From Paragorgia papillata (Eukaryota; Cnidaria; Anthozoa; Scleralcyonacea; Coralliidae), in assembly GCA_035771165.1 (NCBI GenBank), contig JAWNZC010000234.1, positions 3,505,001 to 3,569,000 on the forward strand: DNA of 64,000 nucleotides. The letters are read 5' to 3'. Below are positions 42,649 to 51,590 of the stretch, in pieces. Each line of letters starts with the position of its first letter. Position 1 is the stretch's first letter. The position numbers and the translations under genes are program-made. The notes under the pieces are model-generated. The model worked only from the letters and a program-made list of their open reading frames with translations. It ran no database searches and was not told the origin of the DNA.

Positions 42649-42783
42649 AATTATTGGATGAGGTTTTTGTGATATCTGGAATAATCAAGGTAAGTGTTAA
42701 TGTTATCAGCCTTCGGCTTCAGGTGATAACACTCACCTCGACGTTGATTATTCCAGATATCACAAAAACCTCATCCAATAATT
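42649..42783. repeat. hairpin, 40-bp arms (MITE-like)
   Basis: Perfect arms AATTATTGGATGAGG... (42649-42688) and its complement (42744-42783) around a 55-bp loop with its own inner GTTATCA/TGATAAC pair. It reads like a foldback MITE. Confidence 0.85.
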
Positions 42784-43005
42784 GTTTTATTATTGCTGCC
42801 GAGCATCAGCGAGGCAGCACACTATTCTTGGCATTCGTCTTGGGTTAGCTGTGTCTTTACTCGTGCCCAGTCCATTTCCCGAGCTATGTATAGTGTACTT
42901 GGTTGAGAATTGTGTATGGATGTCTGGATGTACACACGGATTCACATATTACGCAATCGCATCGCGAATGATTCCTAGCCTGCGTACAGGCGCTCATACA
43001 GCGTA

Positions 43006-43385
43006 AGTAGGGTATAAATGCCGATACTGACCTCAGTTTTGAAAACCATTTGCAACCCCCTCCCCGGAAGATTCCCTTCCGATACTGACCTCAGTTTTGA
43101 AAACCATTTGCAACCCCCTCCTGGAATTTTTGAAATCCGATCCTGGGACATTTTCGAAAACCATTTGCAACCCCCTCCTGGAATTTTTGAAATCCGATCC
43201 TGGGACATTTTCGAAAACCATTTGCAACCCCCTCCTGGAATTTTTGAAATCCGATCCTGGGACATTTTCGAAAACCATTTGCAACCCCCTCCTGGAAGAT
43301 TTTCTGGAATTTTTTTTGGGTTTGGGTTTTGGGGATTTTTCGGGAGTTTTTGGGTTTGGGTTTTGGGGATTTTTCGGGAGTTTTT
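43006..43385. repeat. element 2 left terminal inverted repeat
   Basis: 380 bp, reverse complement of 62476-62855. Built of 57-bp direct repeats (unit start TCCTGGGACATTTTCG at 43141, 43198, 43255) plus two CGATACTGACCTCAGTTTTG blocks near the outer end and two GGGTTTGGGTTTTGGGGA blocks inside. Confidence 0.95.
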
Positions 43386-43393
43386 CTAAATAA

Positions 43394-43594
43394 ATGAATA
43401 ACAAACGAAGTAACTTATGTCCAGACAGAGAAGAATGTATGTGGGTTGGTTTTACAAAATATCCAGGTAAACCACCAAATATAATATACCATAACAAAAG
43501 TACAGACCCAAGAACAGTTTGCACTTATATACACCCAGGCGAAACAAAAGTACAAATGTTAGTTAGAACAGGAGTATATGATACAGTTTTTTAA
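43394..43594 (+). CDS. small Cys/His (possible CCCH-type) protein
   Basis: 66 aa, orthologue of 32605-32805 with two substitutions (NPKT to DPRT). Starts 9 bp inside the TIR after TAAATAA, so part of the promoter may lie in the TIR. Potential zinc ligands CPDREEC and CTYIH are retained. Confidence 0.65.
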   Translation: MNNKRSNLCPDREECMWVGFTKYPGKPPNIIYHNKSTDPRTVCTYIHPGETKVQMLVRTGVYDTVF

Positions 43595-43697
43595 TTTTAA
43601 AACTTTATGTTATTTTTTAACTTAAGAAAAAACCCAAATTTCCAAAAATTTTTAACAAAATAATGTTATAAATTTTTTAACTTTAAATAAATAAATA

Positions 43698-44522
43698 ATG
43701 AGTTATTATTATGGATATGGTAGACAAAGAAGATCATTTGAAGATGTTGACATGGAGAAAAAAATCAAAGAAATTGAACGAAAGTTGAAAAACCTTTCCA
43801 TAACACCTGACGAAAATTACAAAACTGTTTTTGATCTTAACATAACAAAAGCTACTAAAACATTTGAAACTGTTAATGGTGTAAGAAGAATAACCCAAGC
43901 ACGGAGTGGTAACTCTGTTTTATGGCAAGATGACAAAACCGTTGCCCCTACATTTGGCTCAGATGCCATTGGTCCAGGCATAGACTACATTGAAAACACT
44001 GGAGGAAACTACATGTTATTTTGCAACACTGAAATGCAGTTTAATGATGTTTCTGTTTTTGTTGTTTGCACTGTGGTTGATACATCTGTTCCCGACGATT
44101 GGTGTTATCTTATTGGGAATGATAATGGTAATTATGATAAATATGTTAGTTTTAAATCCTACTCTTACTCCAAATTAATAGTTGGTGGTGTAAGGCAAAG
44201 CACTAAAAAAATAGTAAATATTGTTGGCCCACACAGCATTCTTAGCAAACACTTAATTTCCTGTCATTGGTTAGGAACTGGATCCTGTGTATACATAAAT
44301 GCTAAAAAGATGGCAGGATCAGATTTTGAATCCGACCTTGCAGATATAGGTAGTCCATTTGGATCTGTATTTTTAAATAAAAGATTGTCTGGAACCCCCT
44401 CAAATAGTACCCAACTGAAAGGAAAAATATATGGGATTAAGATTGTTCATGGACCATTATTGCCAGACGAGATTGTAAAAATTAATAAGGATATGATGAA
44501 GGAATATGGAAATTTTATATAA
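43698..44522 (+). CDS. lectin-like (LamG/ConA fold) fibre or spike
   Basis: 274 aa, orthologue of 31360-32187. MSYYYGYGRQRRSFED start, coiled coil MEKKIKEIERKLKNL, then a conserved beta-sandwich with LKGKIYGIKIVHGPLLPDEI near the end. Most changes are in the stalk. Preceded by TTTAAATAAATAA. Confidence 0.7.
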   Translation: MSYYYGYGRQRRSFEDVDMEKKIKEIERKLKNLSITPDENYKTVFDLNITKATKTFETVNGVRRITQARSGNSVLWQDDKTVAPTFGSDAIGPGIDYIENTGGNYMLFCNTEMQFNDVSVFVVCTVVDTSVPDDWCYLIGNDNGNYDKYVSFKSYSYSKLIVGGVRQSTKKIVNIVGPHSILSKHLISCHWLGTGSCVYINAKKMAGSDFESDLADIGSPFGSVFLNKRLSGTPSNSTQLKGKIYGIKIVHGPLLPDEIVKINKDMMKEYGNFI

Positions 44523-44586
44523 TTTTTTCCAACATTTTGCTAACTCTAGTTTTTTTGTTAAAACCTTTCCAAACATATAAATAAAC

Positions 44587-45822
44587 ATGAGTTATTACTA
44601 TGGATATGATGACCCAGATTATTCTTATGGAGGAGCAGATGGAGAACAAGGAGAACAAGGAGATACAGGTGCAAAAGGCGACAAAGGCGATCGAGGGTTA
44701 ACAGGTTCCCAAGGACCAAAAGGCAACAAAGGAGATACCGGTAACACAGGACCACAAGGCTCTTCTGGTCCAAAAGGCAACCAAGGTTTGCAGGGGTCTA
44801 AAGGAGACCAAGGTAACACAGGACCACAAGGTTTGCAAGGGTCTTCAGGTGTAAAAGGAGACAAAGGCGACAAAGGAGATAGAGGGTTAACAGGTCCAAC
44901 AGGCACAGCAGCACAAAAAGGCGACAAAGGGGATACTGGTAACACAGGACCAAAAGGGGACAAAGGCGACAGGGGTTTGCAAGGGATCAAAGGAGACAAA
45001 GGCGATACTCGTATTAGAGGAGTCCAAGGTTTAAAAGGCGACAGAGGTAACACTGGGTTGGCTGGTGTAACAGGATCCCAAGGAACAAAAGGGGACAAAG
45101 GCGACCATGGAACCGCTGGTGCAAAAGGATCAAAAGGCGACAAAGGCGACAAAGGGGACAAAGGAATGACGGGAGCGGCTGCACAAAAGGGGGACAAAGG
45201 AGATCCTGGTGATGATGGTGCAAAGGGTAACAAAGGAAATCAAGGTGACCAAGGAGTTCAAGGGCTTCCAGGGTCAAAAGGGTCAACTGGGCAAAGAGGT
45301 CTTAGAGGTTTAAGAGGTGTTACAGGGGCCACAGGTCAAGCCGGAAATTTTACACAGGTGGTAAAGTATAGAAAAGGAAGTGGCAAAACAAGCTATAAAG
45401 CGGGTAGTTGGGATAACTCAAATAACAAAAGTACTTTGCTAACATTTACCGCAACAGAATCTGGAAAATTTTTAATAAAATATTGGTTTACACTAGAACC
45501 AGATGGACACAAAATAGACCAACAATCTAAGCAAACTGGTTGGTGGGCTTCTTCATATAGAACATATTTTGACCTTAAAACAGATCTTTACCATGGAGAT
45601 GTTAATATAAGATCAAACAAACTTGCGGATTTGGAAACCCTAACCATGGGTAAAACATATTTTGAAACCAAACCCCACCATATATTTTGCGAAGCCATTG
45701 CAACCATAATAAAGGGAACCAAAGTATCTTTACATTGCTATTCCGGTTCGGTTGGGGATGACTATACCTTTTTGTTTTTTGATGTTCGGGATGTTGAAAT
45801 TAACATGTTAAAAATTAATTGA
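44587..45822 (+). CDS. collagen-like fibre with C-terminal globular knob
   Basis: 411 aa, intact. N-terminus MSYYYGYDDPDYSYGG; about 235 residues of Gly-X-Y repeats rich in GDKGD/GPKGD; a neck GLRGLRGVTGATGQAG; and a knob of about 150 residues (ESGKFLIKYWFTLEPDGHKI, YSGSVGDDYTFLFFDVRDVE) of C1q/TNF-like beta pattern. Expected to be a trimeric fibre projecting from the capsid. Element 1's copy is frameshifted in the shaft. The collagen fold would need host-like prolyl hydroxylation or charged-pair stabilisation; the K/D-rich triplets fit the latter. Confidence 0.85.
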   Translation: MSYYYGYDDPDYSYGGADGEQGEQGDTGAKGDKGDRGLTGSQGPKGNKGDTGNTGPQGSSGPKGNQGLQGSKGDQGNTGPQGLQGSSGVKGDKGDKGDRGLTGPTGTAAQKGDKGDTGNTGPKGDKGDRGLQGIKGDKGDTRIRGVQGLKGDRGNTGLAGVTGSQGTKGDKGDHGTAGAKGSKGDKGDKGDKGMTGAAAQKGDKGDPGDDGAKGNKGNQGDQGVQGLPGSKGSTGQRGLRGLRGVTGATGQAGNFTQVVKYRKGSGKTSYKAGSWDNSNNKSTLLTFTATESGKFLIKYWFTLEPDGHKIDQQSKQTGWWASSYRTYFDLKTDLYHGDVNIRSNKLADLETLTMGKTYFETKPHHIFCEAIATIIKGTKVSLHCYSGSVGDDYTFLFFDVRDVEINMLKIN

Positions 45823-45855
45823 AAAAGAAAAAAAAAACACATAATAAAAGAAAGA

Positions 45856-46917
45856 ATGTCTAAGTTTAAAACAAACACATTATCGTCTTTGTTGTACGAA
45901 AGTTTCAGTAAAGAAAACATTACACATATGGATATTTTCAACAAAAGATCATATTCTGTAAAAGATGAAGAGGATTTCCTAAATAAATACACAAGAGCCT
46001 ACACATTTTTGTCAAGCTCTGGAAATTTCAACAAATACCTTTTGGAAAGAACAACAGAAATTGGTCCCGTTATTGTTGACATTGATCTATGTAAAAAACT
46101 TAAGGAACCAAAACCATTATATTCTGAAAAGAAGGTCTTAAAATTGGCAAGACTATTTCAAAAAATATTAAAAAAACTTCTTGTTGACCAAACAAACTTG
46201 GATTGTTTTGTTTTGGAAAAACCAGGATATTTTAAGGATGACAAGAAAACATACAAAAATGGTTTTCATTTACATTTTCCATATGTTTGGTTAACACAAA
46301 GAGAAAGATTGTACATAAACAAACTTGTACAAGAAAAAACAACCATCCAACTTGACAATGCTGTTATTGCTGGAAACTGGTTTTTGTATGGTTCTAAAAA
46401 GAGCCCCGAGGCAGATCCATATCTCCTAAGTTACATAATTGAAGAAAAAAGGGATCATGTGGTGAGCCAATATTCTGACCATGAACTAATATATTTCCTT
46501 TCTGTTAGACAAAAGAAACATACCATAGTTAACAAATTATCTTTTTTACCAGAAATTGAACAAAAGGTAAAAAGTGTAACTGTTATCAACTTTGATGACC
46601 ATATTAAAAAGAGCGAAGAAGAATTACAAAACTATATCGAACAGATGCCAGATGATGTTTCTGAGGACTATACAAAGTGGAGGTCTGTTGGGTTTGCACT
46701 GTACAACGAAACTCATGGAGAAGAATATGGTAAAAACCTTTGGCACCTATTCTCCCAAAAATGTCCTGAAAAATATGACGAAGGTGAGTGCGACAAAATT
46801 TGGGAAAACCCTGTTGAAACCAATTTTTCAATAGGGACAATAATCCATTATGCAAGTTTAATCCCTGTTGAGAAAAGGAAAAAACATAAAAAAGTTCTTC
46901 AAAAATATATTTTCTAA
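45856..46917 (+). CDS. archaeo-eukaryotic primase with PriCT-like C-terminus
   Basis: 353 aa, orthologue of 28762-29826. Catalytic PVIVDIDLCK and NGFHLHFPYVW are present, and the C-terminal YTKWRSVGFALYNETHGEEY block is identical. Stand-alone, without SF3 helicase. Start preceded by CATAATAAAAGAAAGA. Confidence 0.75.
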   Translation: MSKFKTNTLSSLLYESFSKENITHMDIFNKRSYSVKDEEDFLNKYTRAYTFLSSSGNFNKYLLERTTEIGPVIVDIDLCKKLKEPKPLYSEKKVLKLARLFQKILKKLLVDQTNLDCFVLEKPGYFKDDKKTYKNGFHLHFPYVWLTQRERLYINKLVQEKTTIQLDNAVIAGNWFLYGSKKSPEADPYLLSYIIEEKRDHVVSQYSDHELIYFLSVRQKKHTIVNKLSFLPEIEQKVKSVTVINFDDHIKKSEEELQNYIEQMPDDVSEDYTKWRSVGFALYNETHGEEYGKNLWHLFSQKCPEKYDEGECDKIWENPVETNFSIGTIIHYASLIPVEKRKKHKKVLQKYIF

Positions 46918-46964
46918 ATTGATGAAAAGAGAAAAGAAACTAATCCTAAAACCATAATAAAGAA

Positions 46965-47228
46965 ATGGTACCAATGTTAACAACAGTTGTTAAGTATGAA
47001 ACAGTCGTAACCCCAGTTTTCAGCCCTCATTTCAAATCTGTTCAATATACATCTTCAGGAAAATTCGCATGCAGGTGTGGCAAAGTATTTTCAACCAAGA
47101 ACAAACTCATCAACCACACTTTCTTCCCTCAAAACACAAGTCTAAAATTTTTGCGGACTGTAACCACTTACTTTCCAGACAAACATTGGTTAAAAGCAAC
47201 CATGAAACAAACCCCAGTTAGCTGTTAA
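46965..47228 (+). CDS. small degenerate zinc-finger-like protein, element 2 only
   Basis: 87 aa. CRCGKVFSTKNKLINH resembles the first half of a C2H2 finger with a single residue between the cysteines; no clear second His pair follows. Start preceded by ACCATAATAAAGAA. Element 1 has only a short repeat here (28685-28760) and carries a different finger gene by its left TIR. Accessory; function unknown. Confidence 0.5.
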   Translation: MVPMLTTVVKYETVVTPVFSPHFKSVQYTSSGKFACRCGKVFSTKNKLINHTFFPQNTSLKFLRTVTTYFPDKHWLKATMKQTPVSC

Positions 47229-47350
47229 ACAAACTATAACTAGTTACCAAACAAATTTTAACTAGTTACCAAACAAATTTTAACTAGTTACCAAACAAAT
47301 TTTAACTAGTTGTCAAACAAATTTTAACTAGTTGTCAAACAAATTATAGC
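47226..47350. repeat. TAACTAGTT 22-bp tandem array
   Basis: About five copies of AAACAAATTTTAACTAGTTRYC between the accessory ORF and the next gene. Counterpart of the AGCTAGTTG array in element 1. Confidence 0.85.
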
Positions 47351-47384
47351 AAATTATAACAAAATCCAACAAAACCATTAATAA

Positions 47385-47741
47385 ATGGAACAAGAACAAA
47401 AACCAGAACCGGAACAAAAACAGGAGCAAACCATTACAAAAACCCCTCCACCTGTCCATGTTAAAAACCCCAAAAGAGTTGCACAAGGAAAAAAACTGGC
47501 TGCGATAAGTAAGGAAGCAAAATTAAGGAAAAAAGTTAAAATGGAAAAGGAGAGAGCAGAAGATCCAGAAGAAAAAAATGAAACAAGCATCTCCACATCT
47601 TGTGCAATAATTGGAACAGTGGCGGCTTTAATTACTACCTACATTACCTACTCCAAATGGAAGAAAGAACCAGAAGAAAGTAAAGAAAAACCAAACAAGT
47701 CAAAAACAGTTTTCAAGGATCTTTCGAAATATGATCTCTAA
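47385..47741 (+). CDS. single-TM protein with Pro/Gln/Glu-rich N-terminus
   Basis: 118 aa, orthologue of 28300-28668, lacking a four-residue repeat in the EQK-rich N-terminus. The TM segment SCAIIGTVAALITTYITY is identical. Start preceded by CCATTAATAA. Confidence 0.65.
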   Translation: MEQEQKPEPEQKQEQTITKTPPPVHVKNPKRVAQGKKLAAISKEAKLRKKVKMEKERAEDPEEKNETSISTSCAIIGTVAALITTYITYSKWKKEPEESKEKPNKSKTVFKDLSKYDL

Positions 47742-47757
47742 ATTTTTTGAAACGAAA

Positions 47758-47779
47758 TTCTTTCCACAATTGGAAAGAA
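47758..47779. terminator. palindrome TTCTTTCC/GGAAAGAA
   Basis: 8-bp stem just after the single-TM stop; same as 28263-28284. Confidence 0.5.
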
Positions 47780-47790
47780 ATTCAATAAAC

Positions 47791-48030
47791 ATGATTGTCA
47801 ACAGTTATGCAATGGAATGTGTCTTTGGAAGTGGAAACTGGTTCAATATTGGAAAACTCATATATTTGATATCAAATGGAAGCCAAGAAGGATACAAACT
47901 TTGGTTGTTGTACAGCAAATACGATACAAAAAACTTTAATGAAAACCATTGTTATCATTTATGGTCCGGTTTTGATGTTTTGATGCCAGATGATTTTGAA
48001 GATGAAGATGAATTTTTTAATAACTATTAA
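47791..48030 (+). CDS. small acidic-tail protein of unknown function
   Basis: 79 aa from ATG 47791 (after CAATAAAC), chosen to match element 1; an upstream in-frame ATG at 47731 would run through the palindrome and is less likely. Acidic tail DDFEDEDEFFNNY, slightly shorter than in element 1. Confidence 0.65.
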   Translation: MIVNSYAMECVFGSGNWFNIGKLIYLISNGSQEGYKLWLLYSKYDTKNFNENHCYHLWSGFDVLMPDDFEDEDEFFNNY

Positions 48031-48056
48031 ATGAAACCTTTCAAAAATTCTTAAAA

Positions 48057-48077
48057 TATATAACAAAAAATGTTATA
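48057..48077. terminator. palindrome ATATAACA/TGTTATA
   Basis: Stem upstream of the MCP and after the small acidic-tail gene; conserved in position with 27967-27986. Confidence 0.45.
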
Positions 48078-48127
48078 AATTTTTATAGGAATGAAGTTTT
48101 AAAAATTTTATATTATTATATTAATAA

Positions 48128-49339
48128 ATGAATACAGAGAGAGAAGTTGAATTAGAACCCGGTTATAACCGGTTACACCGAAGTTCAATAACTGGAGAAC
48201 GAGCTCGAAATGTAATTACTTTCAATCCCAATTCTGCTAATGAGGGAGAAGTAATTTACATCCACATCCCAAAACTTAAACCAGGGACAACATTAGTTCC
48301 TGACAAAATGTTCCTCCTGTTCGACTTTAAAAACAAAAACACAAAGTCGTGGTTCAATAACAATCTTGCGAAACAACTCCAAGAACGTTTGGAAGTCAGG
48401 TTTGCAGGTGAGAAGGTTTACGATAACACAGGAGAGAGTCTTTTGGGGACTTACAAGGATCTGTGGATGGACAAGCACGAAAGGGCAAACATGATTGAAG
48501 ATGGGATTGCAACTGAAAATCAGCGAAAACTCATCTCGAAATCTGATGATGCATCTTCTGACACATATGCAGCTGTGTATGGTACCAAACAGAGGATCAA
48601 GTTGGACAAGATTTTAAAGGATCATGGATTATATGCACCACACAGCATGGCGAATGACATGCAATACATAATTACACTACCAAAAGCTACCGCCATCATG
48701 AAAGCCCAAAGTAGTCAATCTGTGGCTGGTTATTCTTTGGAAAATATTGAGTTGGAATATGAAACCATTACCAACTTTTCATTGGTCCAGGAGATCGAAA
48801 CCTCTTACCAAGCAGGTCGTGCACTTTCCTTTGAACATGTAACCTTGATGAAAACCACACCATGGGCTGCAGCTTCAACATTAATTAATGAGACCATCAA
48901 TCTGCCAAGAAAAAGCATGAAGGCGGTTGTAATGTTGTTTACAAAGGCAACAAGAGGAGGGTCAGAAGAGTTTGTGTACCCCAATATCGAAAGGGTTAAA
49001 ATTACCATTGAAGGAGTTCCAAATAGCATTTACTCCCAAGGCATTCCAAAACGGAGATTGTTTGAAGAGGCCGAAAGACTTTTTAGACACACCAATTATC
49101 CAACAATCCAAGCTGATGAGTTCTTTACAGAAAACCAGTTTGCACTTGTTGTGGATCTTAGGTCAATTAATGACAATGCTGTATATGGAGATGGTACAAA
49201 ACTTTTGACCACCCAATCTGGAATTATGTTGGAAATTAAGAAAAAGGCGACAGCAACAGATCTCAGATGTCATGTTTTCATTCTTTCAGATGGTCTGTTA
49301 AAAGTACAGGGAGGAGCATTCCAGAGTGTAAACTACTAA
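48128..49339 (+). CDS. major capsid protein (double jelly-roll type)
   Basis: 403 aa, about five substitutions against element 1's MCP (all conservative or nearly so, clustered near residues 190-260) despite many synonymous differences. The first gene of an MCP-ATPase-penton run with gaps of about 40 bp. Start preceded by TATTATATTAATAA. Confidence 0.8.
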   Translation: MNTEREVELEPGYNRLHRSSITGERARNVITFNPNSANEGEVIYIHIPKLKPGTTLVPDKMFLLFDFKNKNTKSWFNNNLAKQLQERLEVRFAGEKVYDNTGESLLGTYKDLWMDKHERANMIEDGIATENQRKLISKSDDASSDTYAAVYGTKQRIKLDKILKDHGLYAPHSMANDMQYIITLPKATAIMKAQSSQSVAGYSLENIELEYETITNFSLVQEIETSYQAGRALSFEHVTLMKTTPWAAASTLINETINLPRKSMKAVVMLFTKATRGGSEEFVYPNIERVKITIEGVPNSIYSQGIPKRRLFEEAERLFRHTNYPTIQADEFFTENQFALVVDLRSINDNAVYGDGTKLLTTQSGIMLEIKKKATATDLRCHVFILSDGLLKVQGGAFQSVNY

Positions 49340-49379
49340 AAATTTGGTAAATATTTTGGTAAAACTTTTTAAAAATAAA

Positions 49380-50009
49380 ATGGAAAACGAAGACCCAAAA
49401 CCATTTAATATGATTATTGTTGGAATGACAAGTTGTGGAAAGACTCATTATTTGTTGAAAAATTTAGTTGAAAATTACAAAAAAAAATTTGAAAACATAG
49501 TTTTAATATGTCCAACTTTTGTATGGAACAAAACATATTTAGAATGGGAACATCTTAATGATCCAAGATTTTTTGTTATCCCTTGCGATCAAGATGAGTC
49601 AGAAGATTTTTTAAAATATGTTGTTGATTATTGCAAAGGAACCCCAAGTTTAATTATTTTGGATGACTGTGCTTCTGGACAGAGTGTTAAAAACAGAACC
49701 AGCGAATTGGTAAAACTTGGTTTTGGAGCAAGACATATGAATATTAGTACAATAGTTGTAACCCAACAACTGACGAGTATTGCAAAACCATATAGGGAAA
49801 ATATTTCAAAACTGGTTACCTTTTACAACCCAAACAGAAAGGATATGCAAGTTATTTTAGATGATTATTTAGACATACCAAAAGAAGAAGAGAAAAAAAT
49901 AAAAGAAATATTAAAATCCAAAAAATTTTCAAAATTGGAGATTAACTTAATTCATCCATATGATCATAAAATCCTTGAAACATCTGGGGAAAATTTAATA
50001 GATCTTTAA
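49380..50009 (+). CDS. genome-packaging ATPase (FtsK/HerA, A32-like)
   Basis: 209 aa from ATG 49380 (after AAAAATAAA); a 12-codon upstream extension in frame exists but overlaps iterated TTGGTAAA-type sequence and is unlikely. Walker A GMTSCGKTH, Walker B SLIILDDCA, sensor TQQLTSIAKPYREN. Confidence 0.92.
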   Translation: MENEDPKPFNMIIVGMTSCGKTHYLLKNLVENYKKKFENIVLICPTFVWNKTYLEWEHLNDPRFFVIPCDQDESEDFLKYVVDYCKGTPSLIILDDCASGQSVKNRTSELVKLGFGARHMNISTIVVTQQLTSIAKPYRENISKLVTFYNPNRKDMQVILDDYLDIPKEEEKKIKEILKSKKFSKLEINLIHPYDHKILETSGENLIDL

Positions 50010-50053
50010 AAATCTTTGAAACCCAAGATTTCTAAAAGTTTTTGTCAATATAA

Positions 50054-50701
50054 ATGAGGAACCTAAGAATTCTACTTAAAAATGGAGAAACAACTGTTAA
50101 ATTTGAAGATCCTTTGATTATTGAAGATACAAAACTAATGGTTAAGGATGCAACAGTTTTTTGGGATTACAACAATTTAACAAGTCCAACATATGTTATA
50201 CATGGATCAAAAAAAATTAGTTTCTACAATGGTTATTGGACCGTTGGTATGATTATGAGGGTTCTAAAAGAAAACGAAATAAAATCAGAATTACTTCCAT
50301 ATAGCTGTAAAATCAGACTATACCCAACAAGAGACCTTTACCTGCATAAACTTGGTCCCTTGCTAGGATATCCAGAAACAACAGTAATTAGGGGAGGAGC
50401 AAACCTTGTCAGTCCAGAAACAGTTAACATAAATCTTGGAATGAGATTTGTCTGTATATCTTGCGAGATGATTGATGGAACTAGAACATCGTTTTCAGGA
50501 AAGCGGGATAGAACAGCTGCAGTTCTTCCAATTACAACAAAACAACTACTGAAGGGATCAGTTGAAAAATTTGCAAACATAAACTCCGAGGCTATGTTAG
50601 ACAATGGTGTTTACAATGAACTTAAATTTAAAGTTGACCACAATGTTGGCGATATTCTTCTTGAAATTTTTTTATGTCCACAAAATTATGAAACTCCATA
50701 A
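50054..50701 (+). CDS. minor capsid (penton-type, single jelly-roll) protein
   Basis: 215 aa; about ten changes relative to 25359-26006, several in one loop (TRDLYLHKLGP against TRNLSLLKLGP). Follows the ATPase by 44 bp, start after CAATATAA. Confidence 0.7.
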   Translation: MRNLRILLKNGETTVKFEDPLIIEDTKLMVKDATVFWDYNNLTSPTYVIHGSKKISFYNGYWTVGMIMRVLKENEIKSELLPYSCKIRLYPTRDLYLHKLGPLLGYPETTVIRGGANLVSPETVNINLGMRFVCISCEMIDGTRTSFSGKRDRTAAVLPITTKQLLKGSVEKFANINSEAMLDNGVYNELKFKVDHNVGDILLEIFLCPQNYETP

Positions 50702-50736
50702 AACTTTCTAAAACTTTCTTAAAAATTCTGAAAATA

Positions 50737-50754
50737 TATAACAAAAATGTTATA
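50737..50754. terminator. palindrome TATAACA/TGTTATA
   Basis: Stem 36 bp after the penton stop. It also lies upstream of the next start, whose own TATTATAATAA element follows. Confidence 0.5.
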
Positions 50755-50781
50755 AATTTTTATTAAAATATATTATAATAA

Positions 50782-51012
50782 ATGAATAAGAACGAGGTTT
50801 TAAATGATCTGTATGAAGCAGCTTTGATAACAGTTGCAGCTGTTGGAGTAAGTATGGTTGTTAAAAAGTTAACAGGCCAATCCCTTGCAGCGCCAGCAAG
50901 TTTTAAGGAAACAGCTAAACTTGGGGTTGCAGTTGCAGGTGGATTATTCGCCGTAAAAATGGCGCAGGACAAAGGGTATATCCCGAAAAATGTGGATCCA
51001 AAGAAATCATAG
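50782..51012 (+). CDS. small two-TM protein
   Basis: 76 aa; one substitution from element 1's copy. Hydrophobic segments at about 11-27 and 47-61. Start preceded by ATATTATAATAA. Confidence 0.7.
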   Translation: MNKNEVLNDLYEAALITVAAVGVSMVVKKLTGQSLAAPASFKETAKLGVAVAGGLFAVKMAQDKGYIPKNVDPKKS

Positions 51013-51099
51013 AGAGAAAGATTAAAATTTGAAAAAAACATTTTGTAAGCCCTCCAAAAAAATTTGAACTGCAAAAGTTAAACTTCTTTTTTTAAATAA

Positions 51100-51501
51100 A
51101 TGGCATCAATGATAGCAGGAGGGTTGTTCAATGCAGTTGCATTTGCTGGTGCTGGTTATTTGTTCCAGTCATTTAACAAACATGGTTATGCTGACGAGGC
51201 GAAAAGACATAATTTAGCAACAGAAGAACTTCAAAAAGACAAAGAAAAGTTTTTTGAAAATGAAATTAAAAGAAAGGACAAGGTCAGAGAATTACAGGAC
51301 GAAATACGAAATGCAAACTATAACATGCAAGATACTTCGAAAGCCTTCCAAGAACTTCATGAAATTTTACAAGAAGAAAAACCAGTTGAACCAGAACTCG
51401 ATGATTATTACCAACCAAGCAATGAAATGGAAAAATATATGACTATTACTGTAACACTTTTAGGGGCTGGTGCTGGTTGGTTGTTGGCGGTTGTTGTCTA
51501 A
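51100..51501 (+). CDS. small two-TM coiled-coil protein
   Basis: 133 aa; orthologue of 24403-24804 with three substitutions. Hydrophobic ends flank a charged coiled coil. Convergent with the zinc-ribbon gene, with a shared palindrome between. Confidence 0.7.
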   Translation: MASMIAGGLFNAVAFAGAGYLFQSFNKHGYADEAKRHNLATEELQKDKEKFFENEIKRKDKVRELQDEIRNANYNMQDTSKAFQELHEILQEEKPVEPELDDYYQPSNEMEKYMTITVTLLGAGAGWLLAVVV

Positions 51502-51520
51502 ATTTAAAATATTTGGTAAA

Positions 51521-51550
51521 AAATATATAACATTATTTTGTTATATATTT
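51521..51550. terminator. palindrome AAATATATAACA/TGTTATATATTT between convergent genes
   Basis: 12-bp stem, 6-bp loop; equivalent to 24361-24388. A single palindrome can serve both strands. Confidence 0.6.
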
Positions 51551-51590
51551 TGAAAAGTTTTAAAAAGTTTTAGAAAGTTTTAGAAAGTTT

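Noticed and set aside
43018..43524. Repetitive ORFs in element 2 TIRs (NPLLEFLKSDPGTFSKTIC type)
   Set aside because: Same reason: 57-bp is a multiple of three, so all frames repeat without stops.
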